A stretch of DNA of 64,000 nt from Pseudomonas paraversuta (GTDB lineage: Bacteria; Pseudomonadota; Gammaproteobacteria; Pseudomonadales; Pseudomonadaceae), in NCBI RefSeq assembly GCF_904063065.1, contig NZ_CAJFCL010000003.1, forward strand, positions 186,001-250,000. The letters are read 5' to 3'. Numbering within the stretch: position 1 is the first letter of the stretch; every line of letters begins with the position of its first letter. The notes beneath the pieces are model-generated. The model did no database searches. It saw nothing but the letters and a program-made list of their open reading frames with translations, and was not told where the DNA came from. Shown piece by piece: positions 1 to 8,351 of this stretch. The translations under genes and the position numbers were made by a program.

Positions 1-602
1 GGGTCCCATGAAGGGAAGAATGCCATAGCCTTCTGACCATCGGCCTGGGCAGCTATGTTCTGACGATACTCGGCGACGTCGCTGACGAAGAAATTGGCAT
101 GGTTAAACATCACAAAGTCTTGTTCGGCCCGACCCTGCTGGCCGGGTAATAACTGAGCCCCCGGAACGTCCTGCAACTTGATCGCCATGCCCCGCGCATC
201 GCGGATGCTGTCGAATTGCGGGTAAGCGTTGCCGTTGGACAGACGCATTACGGCTTGCCAGGTATGGCCCGGGGTGGCAAATACCCCTTGGCGCAATGCC
301 GGCTCCAGGTCATCCAGTACCTGTACTTGCGCCTTGACGCAGCCATGGGCCTTGGCGTGGGCATCACGCAAATACCGGGTGTTCTCGCGGTGCTGGTCGA
401 CGATCTTGATCGCCGTGCGGATGGTGTCCTGAGTCATCGCCGCTTCACCAGCCGGGATCTGCTCCTGGGCCGCCACCGGGCCACGGTGCTGCCAGGCAAA
501 CCAGCCGGTGGCCAATGCCCAGCCGAGCAGTCCCAGGGTTATTACAATCAGCAGCAGCTTGCCCAGCCAGGAGCCGAGGCGAAGCCAGAGTGCGGTCAAC
601 AT
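1..602 (-). CDS. Catalase-family protein, membrane-anchored N-terminal part (cut by window edge)
   Basis: The frame runs from an ATG at 602 off the left edge, giving about 200 residues with no stop. A ribosome site AAAGGAT lies about 8 nt upstream of the ATG. Residues 10-35 form one hydrophobic segment, so the product is probably anchored in the inner membrane with a periplasmic body. The rest fits the N-terminal part of the haem-catalase fold (srpA/catalase-like group): a GVFATPGHTWQAVMRLSNG stretch, then RDARGMAIKLQDVPG, then DFVMFNHANFFV, corresponding to the haem-pocket strands of catalases. Classical cytoplasmic catalases lack the anchor. The gene follows the di-haem cytochrome gene after 43 bp on the same strand, so the two are probably one operon acting on peroxides or organic substrates. 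The C-terminal half and the haem-ligand tyrosine lie outside the window. Confidence 0.85.
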   Translation of the reverse strand, partial: MLTALWLRLGSWLGKLLLIVITLGLLGWALATGWFAWQHRGPVAAQEQIPAGEAAMTQDTIRTAIKIVDQHRENTRYLRDAHAKAHGCVKAQVQVLDDLEPALRQGVFATPGHTWQAVMRLSNGNAYPQFDSIRDARGMAIKLQDVPGAQLLPGQQGRAEQDFVMFNHANFFVSDVAEYRQNIAAQADGQKAMAFFPSWD

Positions 603-645
603 GCAGATATCCTTTTAGCAAAATCCTGGGGGCGTTGAAGGCCCT

Positions 646-2487
646 TCATTCGTTGGGTAACTGTTGTTCGAGCGGGCCACCGAGTACTTTCAGGTACTCC
701 AGCAATGCCCAGCGCTCCTGGGGTTGCAGCAGGCGGCCGATTACCCCGTTACCACGGGGGCCGGCGCGGAACTCGTGACCGCTGTTGTGGTTGCCACTGA
801 TGCGGGTATCGAGCACAAATCCGCCGTCAAAGGCTTCCGTGCGATAGCCCAGGTGGCGGGGGTCGTACTCGAAACTGCCGCGATAGAAGGTTTCGGCGCG
901 CTCTGACTGTGGCGAAAGCAACTGATACACCGTAGGCACCGAGCCATTGTGCAGGAACGGCGCCGTGGCCCAGATCCCGTCCAGCGGCCGTGCCTTGTAG
1001 GCGCGCAGTTCCATCACCCCGATCGGCAGGCCAAAGCCATTCAGACGGTCCTGTTCCTGCGGGCCGATGCCGGCCTCTTGGTAGGCATGTTTTTCAACAA
1101 AGGCGGTGACATAGGCCAGGCCTTTGGCCACCGACAGTTTGCCCAGGTCCAGCGGCGCATCGCTCTTGGGATACAGGTCCACATTCATGCTGGCCAGCTC
1201 GGCCGGGTCCCATTGCAGGGCGCGCAGGTCGTAACGATTGTCAGCGATGTTGTTGGCGGTATTGGGGTCGGTACCTATCACTTCTACAGGCAGCATTTTC
1301 AGTTGCTTGACCAGCCGGCCGTTCTCTTCAACTACGGCAGGCACATGGCAGCCGGCGCAATTTTCAGTGAACAGCGCACGCCCTTTGGCCGCCAGGGGGC
1401 GATCAATGGCGCCGAACAGTTCTTCGGGCCAGACCGGGGGCTTGAGCCTTTGCAGGGTTTGTTCGATCAGGTGCAAGTCTTGAACCCGCACACTCGATGG
1501 ATAACGCGCATCGCCCTGCAGGGGCTGGCCGTGGTCATCAAAGAAGTTCAGGGTCGCGCCGACCCCCAGCGCTTCGCCGATATTACGTGCCATCGGTTGC
1601 TTGGCCGAGCCGTTCCACTGTACCCAGTCGAACGTCCACATGTCCCACAGGTGCGGGTAGTCCACTGGGGCGTTGGCCACCCGGTAGTTGTCGGGTGAAA
1701 TCGCATCGCCGAAGCTGGCATTGGCAATCCGGCCGAAGGCATCGGTACGGCCCGGCCCCTCCAGGGTTGGATAGAGTCCGCGATGGGTGTCATTCCAGGC
1801 CACGGCCAGGAAGTTATCCAGCGACACCTTGAAGTCTTTGCGCAGTTGTTGGTGCTGCGCTGGGTACTGATCGCCCAGAACCTTGCGGGCGAAACGCTCG
1901 AATTTCCATGGGTTGTAGTAGGTGGCTGCGAGGCTGGCGACCAGCGCCTGGCCGAAGCTGCCGCCACGCAGGGTCGGAACGCTGGAGGGCAATACGTGTT
2001 GTGCGGGGGCACCATCGATGCGCAGGGCCTGGCCTTTGAAGCGCAGTTCACCGGTATGGCAGGCGGCGCAGGTGATATCCAGATATTGCACCTTGCTGCC
2101 CGGGTTTTGATGGCGGGTGAAACCCACTGGCAAGTTGCCGGGATTGGCGGCACTGGCTTGCTGTTGGGGATCGATCAAAAATCCGAAGCGGGCCAGATAT
2201 TCGGGCGCGGCGAACGATTGTTTGGAAAAGGGCAGTTCAAGGGCGCTGAACCAGTCGTAATGCAGGCCTTTAACTTGCGTGCCCTGGGGCGTGTAGTAAT
2301 AGGCTTGCCGGTCAGCCGGGCTCCATTGATCGAGGAAGTGCAGCTGCTGCGGGGCTTGGTAGGCAGGTAGTTTCGGGTTGGCGATGAAGTAAAGCACCAG
2401 GCCCAGACACAGCGCCAGTGCCACGAACAGCACTAGCAGAACACGGTAAAACAAACGCACAGTAACGCTCCTTGTAAAATTTTTCAC
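646..2487 (-). CDS. Large di-haem cytochrome c (cytochrome c peroxidase / RoxA-like family)
   Basis: 613 residues. Residues 10-35 are an uncleaved-looking membrane segment and the rest should be periplasmic. Two c-type haem attachment motifs are visible: CAACH at residues 140-144 and CAGCH at 377-381. The spacing and total length exceed those of bacterial di-haem peroxidases (about 350 residues) and are closer to the RoxA-type di-haem oxygenases and their uncharacterised relatives. Trp- and Phe-rich segments lie between the two haem domains. Activity cannot be read from sequence: peroxide reduction, oxygenase chemistry or electron transfer are all possible. It is the first gene of a pair with the catalase-family gene downstream. 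The start at 2487 places the membrane anchor correctly; no strong ribosome site was seen. Confidence 0.85.
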   Translation of the reverse strand: MKNFTRSVTVRLFYRVLLVLFVALALCLGLVLYFIANPKLPAYQAPQQLHFLDQWSPADRQAYYYTPQGTQVKGLHYDWFSALELPFSKQSFAAPEYLARFGFLIDPQQQASAANPGNLPVGFTRHQNPGSKVQYLDITCAACHTGELRFKGQALRIDGAPAQHVLPSSVPTLRGGSFGQALVASLAATYYNPWKFERFARKVLGDQYPAQHQQLRKDFKVSLDNFLAVAWNDTHRGLYPTLEGPGRTDAFGRIANASFGDAISPDNYRVANAPVDYPHLWDMWTFDWVQWNGSAKQPMARNIGEALGVGATLNFFDDHGQPLQGDARYPSSVRVQDLHLIEQTLQRLKPPVWPEELFGAIDRPLAAKGRALFTENCAGCHVPAVVEENGRLVKQLKMLPVEVIGTDPNTANNIADNRYDLRALQWDPAELASMNVDLYPKSDAPLDLGKLSVAKGLAYVTAFVEKHAYQEAGIGPQEQDRLNGFGLPIGVMELRAYKARPLDGIWATAPFLHNGSVPTVYQLLSPQSERAETFYRGSFEYDPRHLGYRTEAFDGGFVLDTRISGNHNSGHEFRAGPRGNGVIGRLLQPQERWALLEYLKVLGGPLEQQLPNE

Positions 2488-2738
2488 AGTCTTATGCCTG
2501 AGCTGCTGTCTGGCAGCAAGCAGCCATGTAATCTCATGCCTATGATATGAGCGAGGTTTACAGCTTCTCTGATATGTAAGTAAAAGATACGGGAAATATG
2601 AATTGTGCCCGGACAGAGCTCAGGCCGTGAACTTATCCACGATTAGGCCCTCTCATGCCGGTAGCCATTGGTCGCGGCCGCCTGATAAGCTCGCGGCTTT
2701 ACTCGATTGCCCATTTGGCGCATGAACAAGGAAAAAGC

Positions 2739-3458
2739 ATGAAACAGCATAGGTTGGCGGCAGCTGTGGCCCTGGTAAGCCTGGTACTGGCGGGTTGTGA
2801 TTCGCAGACCAGCGTAGAGCTGAAAACCCCGGCGCAAAAAGCCTCTTACGGCATCGGCCTGAACATGGGCAAAAGCCTGGCTCAAGAAGGCATGGACGAT
2901 CTGGATTCCAAGGCAGTAGCCCTGGGTATCGAAGACGCCGTCGGCAAGAAAGATCAAAAGCTTAAAGATGACGAACTGATCGAAGCGTTTGCAGCCCTAC
3001 AAAAACGTGCGGAAGAACGTCTGACCAAAATGAGTGAAGAAGCCTCTACTGCAGGCAAAAAATTCCTGGAAGAAAATGGCAAGAAAGCCGGTGTTGTAAC
3101 TACCGCTTCGGGCCTGCAATACGAAGTGATCAAAAAAGCCGACGGCCCACAGCCTAAAGCTACCGACGTAGTGACTGTTCACTACGAAGGCAAGCTGATC
3201 GACGGCAAGGTTTTCGACAGCTCGGTTGAGCGTGGCAGCCCGATTGATCTGCCAGTGAGTGGCGTGATTCCGGGTTGGGTTGAAGGTCTGCAACTGATGC
3301 ATGTTGGCGAGAAGTACAAGCTGTACATTCCTAGCGAGCTGGCTTACGGCGCGCAAAGCCCGAGCCCGGCGATCCCGGCCAACTCGGTGCTGGTATTCGA
3401 TCTGGAACTGCTGGGTATCAAAGACCCTGCAAAGCCTGAGCAAAACGCAGCCCAGTAA
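2739..3458 (+). CDS. FKBP-type peptidyl-prolyl cis-trans isomerase, lipoprotein
   Basis: 239 residues starting at the ATG at 2739, which has AAGGAAA about 8 nt upstream. An ATG 84 nt earlier is in frame but would spoil the signal peptide. The protein opens with a lipoprotein signal ending LVLAGC, lipidated Cys at residue 20. Residues about 30-120 are the helical FKBP_N dimerisation domain (SYGIGLNMGKSL region) and about 130-230 the FKBP catalytic domain, with VTVHYEGKLIDGKVFDSS, the VIPGWVEGLQLM loop and a SELAYG segment typical of active enzymes. It belongs to the Mip/FkpA/FklB group of periplasmic folding catalysts. It stands alone, with its own terminator downstream. The exact orthologue name (fkpA, fklB or mip) is uncertain. 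Confidence 0.93.
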   Translation: MKQHRLAAAVALVSLVLAGCDSQTSVELKTPAQKASYGIGLNMGKSLAQEGMDDLDSKAVALGIEDAVGKKDQKLKDDELIEAFAALQKRAEERLTKMSEEASTAGKKFLEENGKKAGVVTTASGLQYEVIKKADGPQPKATDVVTVHYEGKLIDGKVFDSSVERGSPIDLPVSGVIPGWVEGLQLMHVGEKYKLYIPSELAYGAQSPSPAIPANSVLVFDLELLGIKDPAKPEQNAAQ

Positions 3459-3473
3459 TCTGCTTTTGCCCGC

Positions 3474-3507
3474 ACAACGCCCCGTCTCGACGGGGCGTTG
3501 TCGTTTC
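3474..3507 (+). terminator. Intrinsic terminator after the FKBP gene
   Basis: A GC-rich stem formed by CAACGCCCCGTC and its complement around a short loop, followed by a T-rich run (TTGTCGTTTCT), begins 16 bp after the FKBP stop codon. Confidence 0.85.
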
Positions 3508-3873
3508 TGCAGTGCCATTGGCGATCCATGCCGGCCTGATCAGACAGCGACAAAATGTCCCAGATGCTTGCTGGCTAGTGGTTGCTGACCGCCAAGTCAA
3601 TGAATTTATGGGATTTTTTATGTGTGTAAAAAATGCCCGATCTGAGCGCAGCCCTTATAGAACGTGGCTTTCAGCCGTGAAAATCAGCTCTGTTCACAAG
3701 GTTATCCACAATTTGTGTGGATAACATTTGCCGGCTATCCCCAGGTTTTCGCCTGTCTTGCATGAATTCGCTCCTCCAGATCAAAAACCCCAGAGACCTT
3801 GGCGGCTGTTAGGATTAAGCTTCTAAGGAAAGTTCCGACTCGATTTACAAAGAAGTCTGACGGGGTTTGGTAA
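3508..3873. other. Intergenic leader region upstream of the XRE gene
   Basis: About 365 bp without a credible gene. A 70-codon open frame from 3512 has no ribosome site and no recognisable composition. The only clear structure is the inverted DnaA-box pair at 3701-3725. The region must hold the promoter of the XRE operon, but no strong sigma70 match was identified. Confidence 0.6.
3701..3725. promoter_or_regulatory. Inverted pair of perfect DnaA boxes
   Basis: The sequence reads GTTATCCACA, five bases, then TGTGGATAAC. Each 10-bp arm contains TTATCCACA, the strongest DnaA-box consensus, and the arms are perfect inverted repeats. The site lies about 150 bp upstream of the XRE regulator start. 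DnaA is known to act as a transcription factor at such boxes; a role here is inference. Confidence 0.6.
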
Positions 3874-4233
3874 ATGGATGTCCAAGTAATCAAGCTTAAT
3901 GGCGAACCTGAATACGCAGTCCTGCCATGGGCAAGCTATCAGGCGCTACTCAAAGCCGCAGGTCTCGATGATCAGGCGGCCCCCCCTACGGCACTACAAA
4001 CACCTGAGACCGAATCACAGCCACCTGAACCCGATCAGGTGTTGCCCGGGCTCGATCAGTTGCGTGGTCTTCGCGAGAGCAAGGGCCTGGCCCTTGAAGT
4101 CCTGGCCCGCACTGTAGGCATTAGCCCTTCCTATCTGGTAATGATTGAAACCGGTGAGCGTCTGCCTGATCTCGCCATTCGTCGCAGCTTGGCCTGGGAG
4201 ATGGGTGTTCCGGGCTGGAGGGAAACATCATGA
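3874..4233 (+). CDS. XRE-family helix-turn-helix regulator
   Basis: 119 residues, ATG at 3874. Residues 1-30 (MDVQVIKLNGEPEYAVLPW start) resemble the N-terminal segment seen in antitoxin-like XRE proteins. A Pro/Gln-rich linker follows, then a Cro/C1-type helix-turn-helix at about residues 60-112 (LRGLRESKGLALEVLARTVG, then SPSYLVMIETGERLP). It overlaps the next gene by 4 bp (ATGA), so the two are translationally coupled. The trio with the following two genes is conserved next to prc in Pseudomonas as I recall it. No toxin-like partner is evident. Targets are unknown. Confidence 0.85.
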   Translation: MDVQVIKLNGEPEYAVLPWASYQALLKAAGLDDQAAPPTALQTPETESQPPEPDQVLPGLDQLRGLRESKGLALEVLARTVGISPSYLVMIETGERLPDLAIRRSLAWEMGVPGWRETS

Positions 4234-4598
4234 ATGTACGCATCAGTCGTCAACACTGGGATGGGTTACTGGCTGAGCTTGATAAAGCACGTCAACAACG
4301 CCACTTGCTGACTTACCGTGCATTGCTGGAGCGTTTGCAGTTACCGAGCCCGGCGATGTTGACGCTGACTGCCGCCCTTGAACATCTGGCGGCAATGGAT
4401 GCCAAGGCTGATCAGCCGTTACGCAGTTCACTGGTGATCAGCCAGGGTGCCAGTCGTTTGCCCCGCACCGGTTTTTTTGAGTGCGTGGAGCGCCTGGGTC
4501 GCTTTGCCGGGCCGCCGGATGGTGTTGCTGCCGCGTCGTGGCACGCGTCTGAAGTGGTTCGAGTGTTTGAATACACTTACGAACATGAGGAGGCCTGA
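4230..4598 (+). CDS. Conserved protein of unknown function in the XRE operon
   Basis: 122 residues. The start codon ATG overlaps the stop of the XRE gene (ATGA) and the stop directly abuts the GTG of the Sel1 gene. No membrane segment or signal peptide. The N-terminal half is helical and charged (LAELDKARQQRHLLTYRALL) and looks like a winged-helix or small helical domain. The C-terminal part contains a GFFECVERLGRFAGPP stretch that I do not recognise. Tight coupling to the XRE gene suggests joint function, possibly in DNA binding or as a partner of the regulator. No enzymatic motif is visible. Confidence 0.8.
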   Translation: MNVRISRQHWDGLLAELDKARQQRHLLTYRALLERLQLPSPAMLTLTAALEHLAAMDAKADQPLRSSLVISQGASRLPRTGFFECVERLGRFAGPPDGVAAASWHASEVVRVFEYTYEHEEA

Positions 4599-5045
4599 GT
4601 GCTAGGTCGGCTCAAGGCACGTCTGGGCTACGGGGTTGCCCGCAAGTTGTTCCACCAGTCCTGGTGTGTGCGTCAGCCGCGCATCTGGGGCTGGATGGAG
4701 GGGCAGTTTGCACGGATGTCCAACCTGGGGGATACCGGGGCTCAAAGCTTCTATGGCCATATCCTGGCTTTTCGCGGCCAGGGGCTGGGGGCTCGAGAGG
4801 AGGGCGTGCGCTTGTTGCGCCTGGCGGCTCAGGGCGGTGATGCCAAGGCGGCGTACCAGCTAGGGGTGTTCAGCCTGGCGGGTACCACCGCTAACCGCCC
4901 GGATGCATCAGAAGCGGCGCGCTGGTGGGCGATGGCGGCCAAGGCCGGGCATCCACTGGCCACCCTTAAACTGGCTGAGTTGTATCAGCGGGGTGGGCCT
5001 GGTTTATTGCCTGATCCGCAACTGGCCAGGCACTACCAGCCTTAG
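4599..5045 (+). CDS. Sel1-repeat protein
   Basis: 148 residues starting with GTG at 4599, immediately after the preceding stop (TGAGTG), with GAGGAGG about 10 nt upstream. Sel1-like (alpha/alpha, TPR-related) repeats are visible from about residue 45: GDTGAQSFYGHILAFRGQGL, then GDAKAAYQLGVFSLAGTT, then GHPLATLKLAELYQRGG. Such repeats mediate protein-protein contacts. There is no signal peptide, so it is probably cytoplasmic. It is the last gene of the XRE operon and ends at a bidirectional terminator shared with prc. Confidence 0.85.
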   Translation: MLGRLKARLGYGVARKLFHQSWCVRQPRIWGWMEGQFARMSNLGDTGAQSFYGHILAFRGQGLGAREEGVRLLRLAAQGGDAKAAYQLGVFSLAGTTANRPDASEAARWWAMAAKAGHPLATLKLAELYQRGGPGLLPDPQLARHYQP

Positions 5046-5062
5046 GGTATATTTTTGCCAAT

Positions 5063-5100
5063 AAAAAGGGCGGGCCGTGTTATGCGGTCCGCCCTTTTTA
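5063..5100. terminator. Bidirectional intrinsic terminator between the Sel1 gene and prc
   Basis: The stem GGGCGGGCCG / CGGTCCGCCC is flanked by A-runs on the left and T-runs on the right, so it can stop transcription from either of the convergent genes. Confidence 0.9.
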
Positions 5101-5116
5101 CATCGTTGTCCCCGCC

Positions 5117-5138
5117 CTGCAGGAGCTCGCTCCTGCAG
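5117..5138. repeat. Single REP-type palindrome
   Basis: CTGCAGGAGC followed by GCTCCTGCAG-like sequence. This is the GCAGGAGCGAGC repeat class found many times in the window, here between convergent genes. Confidence 0.7.
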
Positions 5139-5152
5139 CTGTGTGGCGGGTT

Positions 5153-7234
5153 TTATTTCTTGGCTACCTGCGAGCTGAGCTTGAGGTAGTCCAGCAGAAT
5201 CCGCCCGGTCTCACTCAGGTAGGCGTCGTCTTCCGGTTTGGTCTTTTCAGGTTCAACCGGCAGTGCATCTTCGTCTTCTTTCTTCATTTCCTTGAGTGGC
5301 GCTTCGCCTTTGGCCTTGCGACGGGCGTTCTCCATCACCAGCTGCTTGGCATCGATATCGGCGTGCTGGGCACGACGTTCGGCTTCGTTCAGGCTGACGG
5401 TTTTCTCGGCCATCAATTTATCGGCCAGGGCCAGCTTGTCGCGAATGAAGATGAACTCGGCATCTTTGGCCACCCGTGCATCGTGCTCGGCTTTGAGCTG
5501 ATCAATGTAGGGTTTGAACGGGTCAACAGCCGGCTTGATGGCAGGACGAATGGTGTCCCACGGCATCGCTTCAGGCAGAGCGCTTTCGCCAATTTCCTTG
5601 GTGTCGATTATCGACGGGAAGGCCACGTCAGGCAGTACCCCCTGATGCTGGGTGCTCTGGCCGGAAACCCGGTAGAACTTGGCCAGGGTCAGTTTCAGCT
5701 CGCCATGGTTCAGCGGCTGGATGGTTTGCACCGTCCCTTTGCCGAATGTTTGACCGCCGATAATCAGCGCACGATGGTAGTCCTGCATGGCACCGGCGAA
5801 AATCTCCGAGGCCGAAGCCGACAGGCGATTGACCAGCAACGCCATAGGGCCTTTGTAGAAGGCGCCCGGATTTTCGTCTTCAAGGACGTCCACCTTGCCG
5901 TCGGCATTACGCACCAGCACCGTTGGCCCTTTGTCGATAAACAGGCTGGTCAGCTCGGTAGCTTCCTGCAGCGAACCACCGCCGTTGTTGCGCAGGTCGA
6001 TGATCACGCCATCGACTTTTTCTTTCTGCAACTCGGTCAGCAGTTTTTTAACGTCGCGGGTGGTGCTCTTGTAGTTCGGGTCGCCCGCACGGAAGGCTTT
6101 GAAGTCCAGGTAGAAGGCTGGAATTTCAATGACCCCCAGCTTGTAGTTCTTGCCATCCTGCTTGAGGTTCAGGATCGACTTTTTCGCCGCCTGCTCTTCA
6201 AGTTTCACCGCTTCGCGGGTAATGGACACAATCTTGCTGGTCTGGTCATTTGGCGCGTTGCTCGCCGGAATCACTTCCAGGCGGACCACGGAGCCTTTAG
6301 GGCCACGAATCAGTTTGACCACTTCGTCCAGGCGCCAGCCAATGACGTCGACCATCTCTTTATCGCCTTGGGCGACACCGATGATCTTGTCGGCCGGAGC
6401 CACCTGCTTGGTTTTGTCGGCAGGGCCCGCGGGCACCAGACGCACGATTTTCACCTGGTCGTTATCGCTCTGCAACACGGCGCCAATGCCTTCCAGCGAC
6501 AGGCTCATGTTGATGTCGAAGTTTTCCGCGTTATCCGGTGACAGATAGTTGGTGTGCGGATCGTAAGACATGGCGAAGGTGTTGATGTAGGCCTGGAAGA
6601 TGTCTTCACTGCGGGTCTGATCCAGGCGCGACAGCTGGTTCTTGTAGCGCTTGGTCAGCAGTTCCTGAATTTTCGCAGGCTCTTTGCCGGCGATCTTCAG
6701 GCGCAGGACTTCGTCCTTGATGCGTTTGCGCCACAGGTCATCGAGCTCGGCTTCGGTCTTGAGCCATGGAGCGTCCTTGCGGTCGATCTGCAAGGTTTCC
6801 TTGGCGTTGAAGTCGAACGAATCAACACCCTTGTTCAGCTCGGCAAGTGCGAAGTCCAGACGCGATTTAACACGATCCAGGTAGCGCTTGTAGATGATGA
6901 AGCCGGGGTTCAGGTCGCCGCTTTTGAGGAAGTCGTCAAACTGGAATTTCCATTTGTCGAACTCGGTAATATCGCTGGCCAGGAAGTAACTGCGTGAAGG
7001 GTCGAGCAGCTTCAGATAGCTGTCATAGATAATCGCGGAACGCGCATCATCCAGAGGCGGCTTGCTGTAATGATGGCGTTTGAGCAGCTCAACGACGTTA
7101 AGACTGGCAATTACCTCATCACGATCGGGCTGAAGGTTATCCCAACTGTTAGCGGCGAACGTATTGGCCGAAAACGGCAATACGCCCAGGCCAATGAATA
7201 GGGCAAGTGCGGTGCTAGGGAATAAATGCTTCAT
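5153..7234 (-). CDS. prc: Tail-specific periplasmic protease Prc/Tsp (AlgO)
   Basis: 693 residues from the ATG at 7234. An in-frame ATG at 7267 would add 11 residues ahead of the signal peptide and is less likely. The first 28 residues are a Sec signal peptide ending near NTFA. A PDZ domain lies at about residues 240-330, followed by the S41 peptidase core with the LRNNGGGSLQEA segment. By alignment in memory with E. coli Tsp the Ser/Lys dyad is Ser474 in RLSASASE and Lys499 in TFGKGTV. The C-terminal DUF3340-type helical region is present. The enzyme degrades periplasmic proteins from their C termini; in Pseudomonas, AlgO/Prc acts on truncated MucA and so affects AlgU activity. It is transcribed alone, divergent from the quinone oxidoreductase gene. 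Confidence 0.95.
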   Translation of the reverse strand: MKHLFPSTALALFIGLGVLPFSANTFAANSWDNLQPDRDEVIASLNVVELLKRHHYSKPPLDDARSAIIYDSYLKLLDPSRSYFLASDITEFDKWKFQFDDFLKSGDLNPGFIIYKRYLDRVKSRLDFALAELNKGVDSFDFNAKETLQIDRKDAPWLKTEAELDDLWRKRIKDEVLRLKIAGKEPAKIQELLTKRYKNQLSRLDQTRSEDIFQAYINTFAMSYDPHTNYLSPDNAENFDINMSLSLEGIGAVLQSDNDQVKIVRLVPAGPADKTKQVAPADKIIGVAQGDKEMVDVIGWRLDEVVKLIRGPKGSVVRLEVIPASNAPNDQTSKIVSITREAVKLEEQAAKKSILNLKQDGKNYKLGVIEIPAFYLDFKAFRAGDPNYKSTTRDVKKLLTELQKEKVDGVIIDLRNNGGGSLQEATELTSLFIDKGPTVLVRNADGKVDVLEDENPGAFYKGPMALLVNRLSASASEIFAGAMQDYHRALIIGGQTFGKGTVQTIQPLNHGELKLTLAKFYRVSGQSTQHQGVLPDVAFPSIIDTKEIGESALPEAMPWDTIRPAIKPAVDPFKPYIDQLKAEHDARVAKDAEFIFIRDKLALADKLMAEKTVSLNEAERRAQHADIDAKQLVMENARRKAKGEAPLKEMKKEDEDALPVEPEKTKPEDDAYLSETGRILLDYLKLSSQVAKK

Positions 7235-7323
7235 GCTGATTCGACGCGGGGGCAATTGATAACGCATATTAGGCCGTCTTTGAAGTCGCCGGTTCCGTTA
7301 AGGACCGGCCGCATAATGCAAGA

Positions 7324-7347
7324 AGCCCGGTGCAACAGCGCCGGGCT
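7324..7347 (+). promoter_or_regulatory. Hairpin in the leader of the quinone oxidoreductase gene
   Basis: A 7-bp stem, AGCCCGG / CCGGGCT, lies 27 bp upstream of the GTG start and between divergent genes. There is no T-run after it, so it is not a standard terminator. It may be a leader structure; its function is unknown. Confidence 0.4.
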
Positions 7348-7373
7348 CAGTCCAGACTCACTATGGAGGCACT

Positions 7374-8336
7374 GTGAAAGCATTGCAAGGCGTTGAAGGT
7401 CAAGTGAAGTGGGTTGAAGAGCCAAGCCCCACCTGTGATGTAGGGCAAATTCGGATTCGCGTGGCGGCAGCGGGCCTCAATCGGGCCGACTTGCTGCAAA
7501 GCGCGGGGATGTATCCGCCGCCGCCTGGCGCCAGTCAGTTTCTGGGCCTTGAGTGTTCGGGGGTGGTCAGTGAAGTTGGCCCCGGTTCTTCGTGGCAAGT
7601 CGGTGACCGGGTTTGTGCCCTGTTGGCCGGCGGCGGCATGGCCCAGGAAGTGGTCGTGGATGCCCGTCACGCCCTGCCGGTGCCTGAAGGATTGTCACTG
7701 GCGCAGGCGGCAGCATTGCCTGAGGTGTACAGCACTGCGTGGCTGAACCTGTTTCAACTGGCGGGTCTCAAGCCGGGAGAGAAAGTGTTATTGCACGCCG
7801 GTGCGAGTGGTGTTGGTTCAGCGGCCATTCAGCTGTGCAAGGCGTTTGGCAGCCCGTGCTGGGTGAGCGTCGGTTCCGCTGAGCGACTGGCCTACTGCGA
7901 GGCGCTGGGAGCCCAGGGCGGTGTGCTTCGGGCCGATGGGCTTGAGGGGTTGAAAGCCTTTGGGCCGTTCGATGTGGTACTGGACCCGGTGGGTGCCAAC
8001 TACGCCGAATCCAACCTCAAACTGCTGGCCCTGGACGGACGCTGGGTGCTGATCGGTTTGATGGGCGGTCGCAAGGCCGAGCTGGATCTGGCCCTGGCGC
8101 TGGGCAAACGCATCCAGTTGCTGGGTTCGACCCTGCGCACTCGAGACGATCAGTTCAAGGCTGACTTGCTCAGCGATCTGAACCAGCAGGTATGGCCATT
8201 GTTTAGCGAAGGTCGTCTAAGCCCGCAATTGGCCAGGGCTTACCCGATGGAGGAGGCCCAGCAGGCGTATGCCGAATTGGCCAGCAATCAGGTATCGGGC
8301 AAGCTGGTGGTGGTCATAGACCCGAGTCTGATCTAA
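7374..8336 (+). CDS. NAD(P)H quinone oxidoreductase, zinc-less medium-chain dehydrogenase (PIG3 group)
   Basis: 320 residues. The start is GTG at 7374, supported by GGAGG five to eight nt upstream. The N-terminal GroES-like domain includes AAGLNRADLLQSAGMYPPPP, a signature of the PIG3/quinone-oxidoreductase branch, and lacks the cysteines that bind structural zinc. The Rossmann domain contains VLLHAGASGVGSAAIQL, the AxxGVG nucleotide-binding loop, at about residues 138-155. The predicted reaction is NAD(P)H-dependent reduction of quinones or enones in the cytoplasm. It is transcribed alone and divergent from prc. Confidence 0.92.
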   Translation: MKALQGVEGQVKWVEEPSPTCDVGQIRIRVAAAGLNRADLLQSAGMYPPPPGASQFLGLECSGVVSEVGPGSSWQVGDRVCALLAGGGMAQEVVVDARHALPVPEGLSLAQAAALPEVYSTAWLNLFQLAGLKPGEKVLLHAGASGVGSAAIQLCKAFGSPCWVSVGSAERLAYCEALGAQGGVLRADGLEGLKAFGPFDVVLDPVGANYAESNLKLLALDGRWVLIGLMGGRKAELDLALALGKRIQLLGSTLRTRDDQFKADLLSDLNQQVWPLFSEGRLSPQLARAYPMEEAQQAYAELASNQVSGKLVVVIDPSLI

Positions 8337-8351
8337 ACCGCCTTTTCTTCT

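Noticed and set aside
3512..3724. 70-codon frame over the DnaA-box palindrome
   Set aside because: It starts in the terminator of the FKBP gene and shows no ribosome site or recognisable sequence.
3701..3725. Chromosomal replication origin
   Set aside because: Only two boxes, no AT-rich unwinding region with clustered boxes and no dnaA/dnaN/gyrB/gidA genes nearby.
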